DNA of 64,000 nucleotides, taken from positions 372,001 through 436,000 of the forward strand of contig NW_024067680.1 of the NCBI RefSeq assembly GCF_009389715.1. Direction: 5' to 3'. Each line of letters opens with the position of its first letter. Position 1 is the first letter of the stretch. This DNA comes from Phoenix dactylifera (Eukaryota; Streptophyta; Magnoliopsida; Arecales; Arecaceae). This document shows positions 33,111-45,376 of the stretch, piece by piece. The notes beneath the pieces were generated by a model. It saw nothing but the letters and a program-made list of their open reading frames with translations, was not told the origin of the DNA and searched no databases. A program made the translations under genes and the position numbers.

Positions 33111-36100
33111 AGGGTATGGCCGAGACAAAACAACGGAGCATCAATCACCAACCCTTTCCAACTAGCTGGATGGCACAGTATGGAGGTCTCCGATGCCAAC
33201 ATTTGGGCAAACTTTAGTGTGATAGAGCACCAAACATCTAATCTTTCAAACCGGCTAGATAGCGTCACGTGGAGGTCTCCAATGTCGGCATATAGGCGAA
33301 CTTTAGCGCAACATTTGTCATTCCCGTATACCATCAGGCTCTTCTTTAGTATATTGCATAGGTTGTTCATTTGTAACCGAGCTTCCTACTTTTAAAATAA
33401 GCTTCAAAGTCCATGGATGACAGGGAACAGGTAAATGTTAGCCCCGCAACTTGGAAAGATTTGCTCTCTAGGAAGTCAATGATCAATTTCTTTTTCCATT
33501 TTTGGACGAATCATAGAAGTCAATGACCTATCGTCATTCGCCGCCTCTTCACGAAAGCTATCTTCTATACACGCGGGTCCCAGTTGATAGGTTCATTGTA
33601 GACTCAGCAAGCCGACAATGAACGGCTGCCGTAGAAGTTGTTTTGGGGAATTTCGTACAACGGGGCTCGTAGGCAATCTGGATAAGGGCGATCCTTTTCA
33701 TTACATCGAATCTATTGTCCTCCAGAACGAGTCAGTGGGGTCCCATCCGCATTGTTATCTTCCCTCTCCGAGTCCCTCCGCGAAATTTCTGAAAAGACGC
33801 CCGTTCCAAGTACGCTGCTTTATCCTTCATCAAATTGCCATCTTGTCATTGATTTGACCGTCAGCAAGTGTGTACAAGAGAGGGGAGGGTGGTGTTGGGG
33901 GAGGTCCATAGGGGAATCAAAATGTTGAAAAACTATGATAAAGATGGGCATTCAGATTTATGGTGATGGATGCCATGTTGTTCGCATTTAATTATGGCTG
34001 TAAAACTGCTAAACTTGGTCGTTCATGAGAAAGCTCGGTTTTAGCTTGCTCCTTAGTAAACAAGACAAGCTAAAGCTGCCCTTAGCTTTGTTGTGTCCGG
34101 CTTGATTTAGGTTAAAATATGCCTATATCTCAGTATGAGTATGTCGATGCACGTCTGAAAGAAAGAATATGAAAAAAGAGCAAGTAAGTGGAGTCCAACC
34201 CTTTAGAACTCGAAATAGAGAAAGAGAAAGGGAAGGGTATATAGTTTGTTTAACAGATTATTCTTTTAAGATTAATCGATGATAATAAAAAATATATATT
34301 TTTTTAAAATATTAAAAGTAAGAACTTATTTTTATTCGAAAAGAACACGAATAAATTTAATTAAGATATAAAATAATAATAACACCAATTTTTTTGTCAT
34401 TGCTCTTTTTTAAAAAATTAAAAAAAATAAAAATAATGTCAAACAGATAGTATAGCATATATTAATCGAGTTTCACAATTATAAATTAGATACATACTCC
34501 ATGGCTTTATATTCTTCAGATAGTACACATTTGACGATGTAAAAATTAAAAATTTAAGAAAATATATTTCGTTTGTGATAATAGATTACCACTCTCTAAT
34601 TGCTAAAAAATAGATATCTTTGAATTGAGGTTTGTCACAAATATAATCTCTATCTCTCATGATAGAGGAATTTCACGAGACATATATGATGCACACTAAC
34701 GCATTGAGGATGATATACTTAATCGTTAATATTGTAAGTGGTGGCTTGTTCTTATGGGGCATAACTCCATAGGATCACACCAACCTCTTTGTGCCATATA
34801 GGATTTTCAAATTAGTTTGTTCAAATTTTATATCAATAGTTCAAATGATTTTTTTTTGGAAAACCCAACGTGTAGTTTTTTAAGAAAAATGTGTTCAAAT
34901 CTGTTCCTTCAAAATTGATAAAAAATAGGAGGAAAACACATAGATCAGCAGGAACTTTCATCAATTATTTAAATTTCAAACCTAGATAAATAAACAAAAA
35001 ACCATTCCAACCGAGATACCCATGAGCTTTGAAATGGTTTTCCTAGGATTCCTTCCGGTAGCTTTTCTATTTTCCACCTATTTTCTATATAGTTTAATGT
35101 TCTTAAGGCTTGGCAACTTCTATCTTTTCTTCAATTGTTGCTATCCTTTTGTGCTTAAGTTTTTATTATTTTTAGCAGAGCTTCCTACCTGCGAAAGACC
35201 GTTCAAAATCTATTGATGAAAGAAAGCACAAGTAGTGGTCAATTATCCATCGTCATCTGTCAATAGTGCCGGATCGCCTACTTTCCCTTGAGGAGCTCTA
35301 TACATTGCCTTCTGCGCTCTTGTGCAGCCACTTCATCGAAGTTATATGCGGGTCCCACGTGTCAGGTTCATTGCACGCGCCGACAACTAAGGAAAGGCCG
35401 CCACAAATTGTTTGGGAAATCAAAATGTTGAAAAAGTATTATGAAGATGTGGGTATTTAAATTTATGGCGATGGTACAACAACTTAGGGTGTCGTCAAGA
35501 AAGGCTAGTGAGAAAGCATCGTTTGAATTCTATTGTCATGTGTATAGCCAATATTGTGCTAAATATATACCTGCATGGATCTTCACATATTTTCTCCGTT
35601 TAAGTCTCGACATTTTTGTTAAGCTAAGAGTTTGAATACATTAAAATCCATTTATAAGTAACACAAATCTAATTTAGACCCATCTTACAGTGTCTCCTAA
35701 TCTATATGGTCCATGGAGCAGGCCAGCTCGGATATCATTTGTCATAATCAAGGACCTTACTCAAAAAGACTTACTGGAAGGTATTATTTGAATTCATCGT
35801 CACTGTATAAGTACCCAAGATATATCCAATATATAGTTAATGTGAGACTAAGCACATTCTCGTATATATCAAGTGAGAACTCTTGTAATGATATTTAGTT
35901 TCTCATCGGATATGCACTGGATGGAACTTGAAAACTTATATAAGACCAAAGAATCCAAATTTTGAGATGAGATTTTTAATTATTGTAATAGTATCAAAGG
36001 AGATACGATCCATAGCCTATATTATACTACGGAACAATACAGTATGGGCCTATTAAAATTGACCATATGCTGGTCGTGGCATGTGTAATTAGATTTAAAT

Positions 36101-36573
36101 GAATTTGAACTTTTATCTCAATAAAAATGTAAATACTAAAATAGGGAAGCATGCAAGGATCGGTATAAATCTGTGTTTAGTCCCATGTTAATTATACATT
36201 GAATGGATTTTAAATATGAAGGCTAAAAGTTTTAATTATATTTTTTGATTAGTCTCTACGGTGAGGCCCTGGCATGTTACCATTAAAATCCTGCTATGCT
36301 TTAAGATACTTACGCGTCTATGCAATCGAATATTTATCCCCAAACGTTATCCGGTCCAACCGTAGGAAGCCACGGTAGTCTCGTAATACGTAACAGTGGA
36401 AAGCATTCAAGACGCCAACATCCCTCTTCCCAAAAGAAAGACAAGCTCCTGGTCTCTGCGCCTTCTCCGAAAGCGACCGGAATCTCCCCGTCCCGCGTTC
36501 CAGCTATATCCGAACCAATCCCGGCTGTCACCCCATGGGGTCCTCTCCTTCCTCGAATTCTCTCTTCCCCACC
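33111..36573 (+). other. Gene-free upstream part of unit C
   Basis: Contains the empty copia site (about 33345-33360), the empty hAT site (about 34125-34145), and two diverged copies of one module (33385-34000 and 35178-35480). It also has dispersed-repeat copies in opposite orientation (35560-35900 direct; about 35990-36240 inverted). No coding region was recognised. Confidence 0.55.
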
Positions 36574-36629
36574 TTATTTAGTCCCTCAAGTCCCCTCTCC
36601 GCGTTTCCAGTTCCTCTCCCCTTCTCCTC

Positions 36630-36980
36630 ATGGCTCACAATTCGGTGGAGTTCGAGGACTTCCTCCCTCTCATGGCGGAGAAGCTCGGGGAGGAGGGTCT
36701 CATGGAGGAGCTCTGCAATGGCTTCCGTCTGCTGATGGATCCGAGGAGAAAGCTGATAACTTTCGAGAGCTTGAAGCGCCACGCGGCGCTGCTGGGCTTG
36801 GAAGGGCTCCGGGATGACGAGCTGAGGGGGATGCTGAGGGAAGGAGATCTCGATGGTGATGGAGCTTTGAGTGAGATGGAGTTCTGTGTGCTGATGGTGA
36901 GGCTGAGTCCGGAGTTGATGGAGCAGTCGCGGCCGTTGCTAGATGAGGCGTTTCGACAAGCGATTGGTGGGGGTTTATGA
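36630..36980 (+). CDS. Single EF-hand Ca2+-binding protein, KIC/PBP1-like (copy 2)
   Basis: 116 residues, identical to the 23899-24249 protein except isoleucine for valine at residue 112. One other base change is silent (CTA for CTG in the LLDEA codons). The EF-hand loop at residues 73-84 is intact. The two genes are in the same orientation, about 12.7 kb apart, as expected for tandem duplicates. Upstream flanks differ far more than the coding sequence, so both appear to be under constraint or recently homogenised. Likely a cytosolic Ca2+ sensor that binds a target through the hydrophobic flanks of the EF-hand. The specific target is unknown. Confidence 0.9.
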   Translation: MAHNSVEFEDFLPLMAEKLGEEGLMEELCNGFRLLMDPRRKLITFESLKRHAALLGLEGLRDDELRGMLREGDLDGDGALSEMEFCVLMVRLSPELMEQSRPLLDEAFRQAIGGGL

Positions 36981-37639
36981 GCTAGGCTCTCTTCTTCTTC
37001 TGCCTGTTCTCTTCTCCGTTCTTGATGAAAGACTCCTTTTCCTATCGAGTGATTTGATTGTTGGAGGGGGGTCTGATGTTCAAATGACGGTCGAATTGGA
37101 AATTTAACTGAATTCTCCCAGCGATGGAGATCTTTGAATCTTCATATTGATAAAGTAGAGTCTTTGGATACTAACATTTCCGGCCTCTTTTTAATTTTGC
37201 GTTCCATCTGTTGTCTAGTTTGTAATTTATGTGCTTAATGCGGATAACCATACATGACTTCCTAATTTATGTTTGCATGATAAATTTAATTGGATACTGA
37301 ACCAGATTCTTAAAGCTATGTGCATTTTTAGAGTTTATATTTTAAATTTGCTTAATTCTTAATTTATTTTGTCGGGTTAGTTATCTATCTTATTAATTTT
37401 GGTGGTGTGATAGCCATGTGTGAGTTGAGAGGGAAGTCAGATATTTTTGATTTTTGAATATTGATGTTGAAGTTAAATTTTTGCTGGAGATGACACTGGA
37501 GGTCTGAGAAAGTGATTTTATGATGGCTGTTCATGTTGTAAATTTACTATGCTGCGATTCTTCGATATTCTGTTGTTGATATAGAGTGGTGTTTGTGGAT
37601 TTGTTGCTTGTAGTTTGTTTTGAGTGGGGATGTTTATGA

Positions 37640-38180
37640 GAAATTATTTCATGTGAACTTGTTTAAGCTGTTAATAGATTAGGACAGCTCATGTTTCTAT
37701 TAGAAATTTTGAATCAAATTCTAATGTTTCAATCAGGAGGATATTACTTTGTATATTATTAGGTTTTTCCAAGAGATAAATGAAGCATTTCTAGTCAAAA
37801 CTATCTATGAAATTAGTGAGATATCCTACTCCTTATTCTTGATCATGTCGAGTCCCTCGTTAGTGCATCTTAACTTCTGAAACTTAGAGAGTTGGGATAT
37901 GAGCAGCCAATAGATTCATCCTGAGAAATCAAGCTATTTCCTTCTTTCTACAGTCCCTTTATGCCTTAACAGCATTTCATTAAAACTTGTTACTCTAGAA
38001 AAATATACTTAAGGAATCTAATGAAATAAACACTATAAGATCATGATTCTTGCACAATGTAACCAATCTACGTGAAGGAAAAAAAGAAAGAAAAGAAATC
38101 TTCTTTGCACTTATGATTTCTGCTATCAAGCACCAATGCTGGCGAAATCTTATTTCAGCAGGGAATTTCTATCAGTCATG
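37640..38180 (+). other. Segment present in unit C, absent in unit B
   Basis: Lies between GGGGATGTTTATGAGAA and CAGAAGACATTGCTAC. In unit B the two flanks are fused at about 24905 across a shared AGAAG-like word. No gene or element ends were seen, so a deletion in unit B is the simplest reading. Confidence 0.6.
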
Positions 38181-39421
38181 TACTCAGAAGACATTGCTAC
38201 AGCATCTGCTGCATGTCATCCATGGCATAGTTGCGTCTTGAAAGCAACACCTACGAAGTCCTTTCTTGTGCCATTTGCATGTCAAAAAACTGTGAACGGG
38301 GAAAAACTACCATCTCCAAACTTATGAGCTCATTGGCTGCTGTTTAAGATTCTTACATCAAACATAGGATGCTTTTGTTCTTTTCGCTATTTTTTTTACC
38401 AATTTCGCTTTATCTTAAATAATAGCAACCAGATCATACGTAGCTTAAAGATCAAGGAACTACCGAGGGTGATTTATTTTTTCAGGGGTTGGTTCTGTTT
38501 CTGAAGTTGTTGATTTAGGTACATATCCACCTTTCCCCAATGGAAACTACCAGAAATAAGGTAACGAAGCCAATTGCTCATCACCTAATGTCAAGTTGCA
38601 AGTCCTCTAATTAGAGGTGAGCCAAACAGTAGGGAATTAACAAAAACAATTTAAAGAGCTTATATGGGAGTCAAACGTCACGTAGACTAGTGACAAGGAG
38701 GAGAAACAACTAAAAAGCTACAACCTAGAAACTTACCCTAAAAGGCTATTCGGAGGATATTTTTTTAAGTTCTTGAGTGTACCCCTCCCCATAGAATAGC
38801 AGATATGGGACTAAACAAATGCCTGCATGGGTCCTTACATACTCCCTCCATTTAAATCCGGACGTTCTTATCAGACTAAGAAGCTAAGTCTATTCAAATC
38901 TAATTAGAAGTACTACGATCGGCTCGTGTTCAGCCTCAATAAACCTATAATGTAATGTATACTAGTTTATATAGGCTATAGGCCGGATCCGCTCTAATAA
39001 CATTTGGCATAACTTAGGATTTTACTCGAAAAGATTAGCCAAAAGATATTTTTTGGAATTAAACATAGTAAGACTAGTATCATCATCAACAACAACAACA
39101 GCAATAGTAACAACAAACATAAGACAAAGTTATCTTTAGGAAACTTAGCAGCATCGTGTAAACCTATCCACCTATAATCCATTGGATTGTGTCAAGAAGG
39201 CATCTCTTTAGACCCATCTGCTGCTGTCCTCTAACAGACCTCTAAGGTTCCTATTATACAGACTCCAAGATGATGAAATATTTCATGGTATCATGAGAGG
39301 TTGATCCATCACTCGTAACAGAAGCAAAAAAGAAGTTTGTTCACGAAACAATAGAAGCAAAAAACATACAGCTCTCCCTCCCTCCCCATCTTTCCTAGGC
39401 CCACTCACATTTACACAAACC

Positions 39422-39431
39422 CCTCTCTCTC

Positions 39432-39471
<40 letters not shown>
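39422..39471 (+). repeat. (CT)n microsatellite, unit C
   Basis: Interrupted CT run at the position equivalent to 26233-26268. Confidence 0.85.
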
Positions 39472-39793
39472 CACCTTTACTTCGGCTACCCTATGCCCCG
39501 GTGCCATGACTTTCCCCAGTCATTTCCTCTTTCGGCCGTCAATTTGGACTGCAAGGTCATGAGGAAGACAATAGGCCGGGGCTGTTGGGAGCTGTTGGGA
39601 ACTAACTTGGAATGGAGACACCACTTGATGCTTGAATTATGAAAATAATTTTGTAATTTTGGATCTGAAATTTGATTTCGTTGTTGTAGCTATTAAAGAA
39701 TCCAATATTTTAAAGGAGATACGATGAAGGAAGTCATTAGATCTCTACAATTCAGAGGTCCAAAAGCTAGTAAAAAGGGAACGAAAATCCACT

Positions 39794-41220
39794 CAAACAA
39801 GTACACTTTTTCTTTTATTTTTTTGTTAGAAACTCCAATAAATACCTCAAATAGGGTTCATAATTAAGGAGATGCCCAAAGCGCCCCATAGAAGAAGAAA
39901 AGATTCAAGGATATGGACGATGAGAGGAGTTGAATATCTTATTGTATTGGAAGACAGAAAAAAAAAAAAGTAACACGAAGAAAAAAATGTAGCATCAAGT
40001 TAAAAATCACAAAGAGGTCGAGCAAGCACATTCTTGAAAACCATACCATAGGGAAGGAATAAAGAAATTAAAATTAAATACTATGTTTGCAAGAATTTTG
40101 GATATTATTGTTTTGAAGATGTTGGCATCGGAATGCTAACAATAAGAGAGAGAGTGAGAGATGATTTTGTGAAGGGAAATAATCAAAAGGAACTTATTCT
40201 ATTTTTCTGCCGTTTTTCAATTGTATTATTAATTGTTCTTTGTGGTGATAATCTTTTGTATATAGAAAAATCTATAATAGCAATACGGAGAAATAGAGCA
40301 CCAAAAATCATACAAACATATAGAACTTACTTTTCATCATCGCTATTGATAAAATCTTGAAGATAGTTTGCAGCCACGGACAAGAATATAACTGAACAAT
40401 AGTTAGCGAGACGCATGGCAGCAAACGCATGCATCTAGACTCGAAATTCTCTCTGCGCCTCCAATTCATGTATCATAGCTCTTAATAGGGTAAACCAGGA
40501 CCAATAGCTGTTTGATATAGGCTATAATATTTTGGATTGGGAGGGGGATGAAGTCCAAAGGTTAATTTTATTTTGGTCCTCTCATCAAGCACTCCTATCT
40601 CTAAAACAGACTCTCCACCATTCATGCTACATCAAAAGCAATTACCAAGATGGGCCTAAGCTCTAAGAGCTATATGAGTCACATTGAACAGTATTAAGCT
40701 TTTCCAGTCTAACATCCAGCACATTTTTGCTCTGGAAAAATTCAATCAGTGGCCGCCCACATTTAAGAAAAATTCTAACATTGTATACTTTGTTGAAAGT
40801 TAGCTTCTTGTTGATCTTTTTTATGAGTGAGGATTTGAACCAAATTTGAAACATTAATCTTTTAAAGTTTCATGCCAAACGTTAGTGTTTTAAATTTGAA
40901 ACATTATTTTTTCTTTTTGAAGCTTGCTACTTGATCAGATCGAGAAGAAGGATGATTTCTCTTTTGGTATCTGATCTTGCTCCTAGCCCTGTCCAGTTCT
41001 GCTCGTAGTGGCCTAAGTGGTCCACGCCGAGTCTGCAGGTCCTCCTGGATCAATTACTTTCAATGCACGATAACTAATTGCAAGCGCTAATGCATAAATT
41101 AGGGAGAGGACAAATATTTTTGCTTCAAATATTCCTCAAGAGGTCGTGTTTGAGTCTTCTGATAAATACAAAACACCCAAGATTGGTTAGTTGAAATGTA
41201 ATATACATACCATAACATCA
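39794..41220. other. Intergenic sequence without recognisable gene
   Basis: AT-rich. It has a short A-run near 39960. The region between the end of unit C similarity and the D2 LTR has no long ORF with recognisable homology. Confidence 0.5.
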
Positions 41221-42956
41221 TGTTGACCCCAAAAGATTGATTTTGATGATGCAAAATAGTTAAATCAAAAGTTGACTAATCTATTAGTTTAAGTTTAATT
41301 GATTAATTTTAGAAAGCAAAGAAGAAAGTCTTTAATTACTCTCAAGTGAAGATCATCTATCTAAAGCTCCACATCAAAAAGTCGAACTCCAAAAGGCCAT
41401 AAAAATATTTCTTGGAAGCTCACATACAAGCACAGTAGGTTTCATCTAGAGTCGACCCCAAGCTTGCAACTAGTTGACCCTAGCACGCTGTTGCTGACGA
41501 TACATCTTCACGAGCCGACTCCAGTAGATTGCGAGTTGACCCCAAAATAATCTTAGAGGACAAACAAAAAGCCAATGAATTCATCACATTAACAAGTCGA
41601 CCCATGAAGTACACGAGCTGACTCCAGTATAAAAAGAGTCGACTCTAGAGAAAAGCGAGTCGACCTCTAAATGGATACAAAGAAAAGACCGAGAGCTGAA
41701 AAATTATCGAATTGGTGAGACGACATATAGAATTCACGAGCTGACTCTAGTCAAACTAGCGTCCACTCTAAAAACAGATGAGTCTACCCCATAACGAATA
41801 AAATGGAAAGACAGAAAGCAGCGAAACTTAGTACATTGAAGAGTCGACCCCTGAAAACAACGACTTGACCCCAGTCGTCTGACGAGTCGACCATTTAACT
41901 GAGAGAGTCGACTCCACAAGTACCACAGACGAAAAATAGAGTGCAGTAAAAATAAAAGCAAACTCGAGAAAATATCTGAAGATCACGAGTTGACTCCTAA
42001 AAATCTCGAGTCGACCCTAAAAAATGGCAAGTCAACTCCTCTGTGTCTGACTACAGTAACGATTAATTTTCTTGTGAACCAAAACAACTATTTTCATCTC
42101 ACAATGGCTCTATTAACTGTCTAATGGCTAGACAAGTATTCCAACCATCTCTAAAGGGTATAAATGTATGGAAATATTAAAGAAAAAGAAGAGCTCAAGC
42201 ACTACAAAGACAAATCTACTGAGCCAAAAAAGAAAGCAGAAAGAGAGAGGTTCAAAGAGAATATCATTCAAAAGCTTTCATTGCGAACTGACTCTTCAAC
42301 ATTAGAGAGTTGGTGAGGCACCTTCAAGAACAATCAAGTCAACCAACAGAGTCTAGCTCCATTTATTGTTTTGTATTTATTGTCTTAAAGCTGTATTCAT
42401 TTTGTCACCACTTAATTCTTTCTATTCTTTGCTATAACAAATTTTAGAAATTGAAACTTGGGAGTAGGTCCATCCAAATCTGTAATTGGATTGTGAAAAT
42501 TTTGGTTGATTTTCTAAGAAAATCATTGGGTTGATTGTGAATCCGAAAAACAATCGGTGTAGATTTTAGTTGATTTTTTGAAAAAATATACTGGGTTGAT
42601 TGTGAATCCAGAAAACAATCGATTGAAAATTTTGGTTGATTGCCTGAGAAAAATCAATTGGGTTTGGTTGTGAACCCGTAAAACAACTATGCTGTAATCT
42701 AGGTTATTGATTATAGTGAAATTTCCAAGAAGGAAGTTTTGGGGAGTAAATGTAGGTGCTGGATTGGCACCAAACTACTATAAATTTTTTGTGTTTACAT
42801 TGTTTAGTTTACTTGTATTAATTTTTTGCATATTTACTTAAGTACTCATTTGCTAAAATCAATATTCATTTGTTAAGCATTTTATTCCGCTGTATTTTAT
42901 GAAAATTTTTAAAAAACCCAAATCACCCCCCTCTTGAGCTACATAGCTAGGCAACA
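41221..42956 (+). repeat. D2 5' LTR with diverged 21-bp-spaced GAGTCGAC motifs
   Basis: 1736 bp from TGTTGACCCC to GGCAACA. Motifs related to GAGTCGACTC start at 41512 and 41533; at 41594, 41615, 41636 and 41657; at 41717 and 41738; and at 41987, 42008 and 42029. Each is 21 bp from its neighbour within the cluster. Confidence 0.8.
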
Positions 42957-43016
42957 AGTAGCATCAGAGTATGGTACTTAGTTATACATTGACCAAACCA
43001 TCAAAAGTTAAAGATC

Positions 43017-44052
43017 TATGGAAGCCCTTGTTGGTACCTCTTTTGCCAAAGGACAATCTATGAATAGACCTCCACTTTTCAATGGATTAAATTATACTTA
43101 TTAAAAAGCATGCATTCACATTTTCATTCAAGCACTAGACTATGACATATGGAGTGTCATAATTTATGGACCTCATGCACCCACTAAGACTATTGATGGT
43201 GTGTCTCTTTCCAAACTAGAAGGAGAATAGGATGAATTAGATAAGAAGATGACACAGTTGAATGCTAAAGTCCTAAATATTTTTTATACTATTCAATAGA
43301 TGCAAATAAATTTATTTGAATATCTACTTGTTTTTTGGTTAAAGAAATCTAAGATAGGCTAAAAGTAACTCATAAAGGCACTAACCAGGTTAAAGAGTCT
43401 AAAATCAATTTGCTTTTGTATAATTATAAGCTATTTAAAATGGAGTCCTATGAGTCTATATCTAATCTGTTTACTTACTTTGTTAATATTATTAATGGTC
43501 TTAAACATATTGAAAAGTTATATACTAATAGAGATTTGGTGAGAAAAATTCTCTGGTCATTGTCGAAAGCTTGGGAGGCCAAGCTCTTAGTTTATATGGA
43601 ACAACCACCCAGTTTTGAAAATTATAAAATTCCATATCATGTATTTAAATTAAACAAGACTTTATATGATTTAAAGCAAGCTCCTAGAGCTTGGTATGGG
43701 AGATTAAGTAAATTGTTTTAGAAAATAATTTTTCAAGAGAAAATAAGGATAAATCTTTGTATATAAAGAGAAAAGATAATGACACTTTAATTGTGCAGAT
43801 TTACATAGATGATATCATTTTTGGTGCTATTATTAAAATTTTTGTCAAGATTTTGTTAAGCTCTTTAGGGAGAACTTACATTTTTTCTTCGTCTCCAAAT
43901 CAAGCAAACAAGAGATAGGATCTTCATTTGCCAAAATAAGTATACAAAAAAATATTAAAAAAATTTGGCATGGAGAATGCAAGGCACATCGGTACCTTTA
44001 TAAGACCCTCTTTTAAATTAGATAAAGATGAGCATGGTAAAAGTATTGAGTA
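43017..44052 (+). pseudogene. D2 Gag fused to reverse transcriptase by internal deletion
   Basis: Gag starts MEALVGTSFAKG and runs with stops to SLSKAWEAK at about 43590. It then jumps directly into RT at [13 protein letters not shown], followed by [19 protein letters not shown]. The intervening gag C-terminus, protease and integrase are deleted. An open frame (43410-43721) reads across the junction, producing an artificial Gag-RT fusion. The active-site region near 43800-43825 reads YIDDIIFG, so the aspartates survive although the gene is dead. Confidence 0.85.
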
Positions 44053-44590
44053 AGAACAGGAGAGAGGGGACTTCACGCGGACTTCACGAGAAAGGACAAG
44101 CATGACTGAGAGACATGAAAGACATTGTGTACGCTTGATAGCTCTAGGGGCAAGGCCAACTTGTAGGCAACCTTGCCTATTCTGGCAAGAACTTTGAATG
44201 GACTGACCGATCGAAAAAAACCCCGAGAAAGAAATTGATAGAAAGAAGGATTGAAATTCTTCCAAGAGACTGCGGATTCAGATGATCATGTTCAGGGACA
44301 GTTGCAGCCAGCCGCAAGAGGAGCCGCAGCCTCTCACAGTCAAGCCGCAGCGTCGAACTCTGATCTTTGCTAGTTTCCTTCTTGGATCAACCAGTAGAAT
44401 GATTTCAGCTGATTACCCGGTTTCCCTTACGAGGAGTTTTTCCCAATCAATGAAGAGCTCGAGGTCTAGGAGGGGGTGAGAGAGAGAGAGAGAGGAGAGA
44501 GAGAAAAGAATTCTTTCCTATAGAATTCAGTAAGGTCATGAAATATTTCGAATTATTTATTAATTTCTCATTTTCATAATGGATTTACCT
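44053..44590 (-). pseudogene. Gypsy integrase C-terminal fragment inserted in D2
   Basis: The - strand around 44210-44100 reads RSVSPFKVLARIGKVAYKLA, then LPLELSSVHNVFHVS. This is the conserved end of gypsy integrase (GPFEIL, VAYRLALP, VHNVFHVS in relatives). Where D1 continues directly from AAAAGCATTGA to the next RT block, D2 is interrupted by this fragment, a GA-rich run (44478-44510) and unassigned sequence. It is in the opposite orientation to D2. Confidence 0.7.
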
Positions 44591-44840
44591 ATAGAAGCAT
44601 GATAGAATTTTTATTATATTTAACTATAAGTAGACCTAATATTATGTTGAGTGTTTGCTTATGTGCTAGATATCAGTCTGATCCTAAAGAATCATACTTA
44701 ATTGTAGTTAAAAGAATCCTCAGATATTTAAATGGGACACAGAATATAGGATTACGATACTCAAAACAATGATGTTGTGGTTCAATTTGTTTATTCTAAA
44801 AAATAATTGGCTGACATCTTTGCAAAACCTTTAAAATAAG
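44591..44840 (+). pseudogene. D2 RT connection and RNase H remnant
   Basis: Readable as SVCLCARYQSDPKES and a LKYLNGTQNIGL-like stretch. It then jumps to LADIFAKPL across the same RNase H deletion as D1. Confidence 0.8.
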
Positions 44841-45376
44841 AAAATTGTTTGATTAGAAATAAATTAAGAGTTTGTAATCCTTTTTGCTAAAATTCTTTCT
44901 ATTAAACTTCTATTTATCATCTTGAATCAATTCAATTTCAATTGTCTTTCTTTGAAAATGTTAAACTCCTTTCTCTTAGGAGTTGACTCTTAATCTAAGA
45001 AGTCGACTGTGGATCATGAGGAGTCGAGACCTTAGAATAAAGGAGAGCTTTGAGTTGACTCGAGAGTTAACTTAAAGCTCTGCAGGCGGTTGGGAGCCGA
45101 CTCGTACCCCATGACGAGTCGACTTATGTGCGGCGATTGACCTACCAAGTTGACACCTGGATGCCTTGCTCTCATTAATTGAAGCCAACCTTTTTCTTTT
45201 TTCTATTCGTCCCTTCAAAATTTTCCTTCTCTTTAATAATTTTCTCTGCAGATCTCCTTCATCTTCTCTTGAATTTGTCTGTTCTCTTTCCTTCACCAAC
45301 GTTCTTTGCCCTTAATCTCTCAATGACCCTAAAAAAAATGCTTTCTCGAGAATAAAGAGATTTAAAATAGAATAAG

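Larger units (their letters stand above)
32300..39793 (+). repeat. Unit C of the tandem segmental duplication
   Basis: Collinear with unit B (3361-4187 plus 17264-26620) but without Copia-1, the TR-GAG element, the SINE or the hAT. It therefore supplies the pre-insertion sequence for each. It contains EF-hand gene 2. Similarity ends near 39793 (CCACTCAAACAAG). Confidence 0.87.

Noticed and set aside
43410..43721. A novel Gag-RT fusion protein
   Set aside because: The frame simply crosses an internal deletion in a dead element. It has no complete domain.
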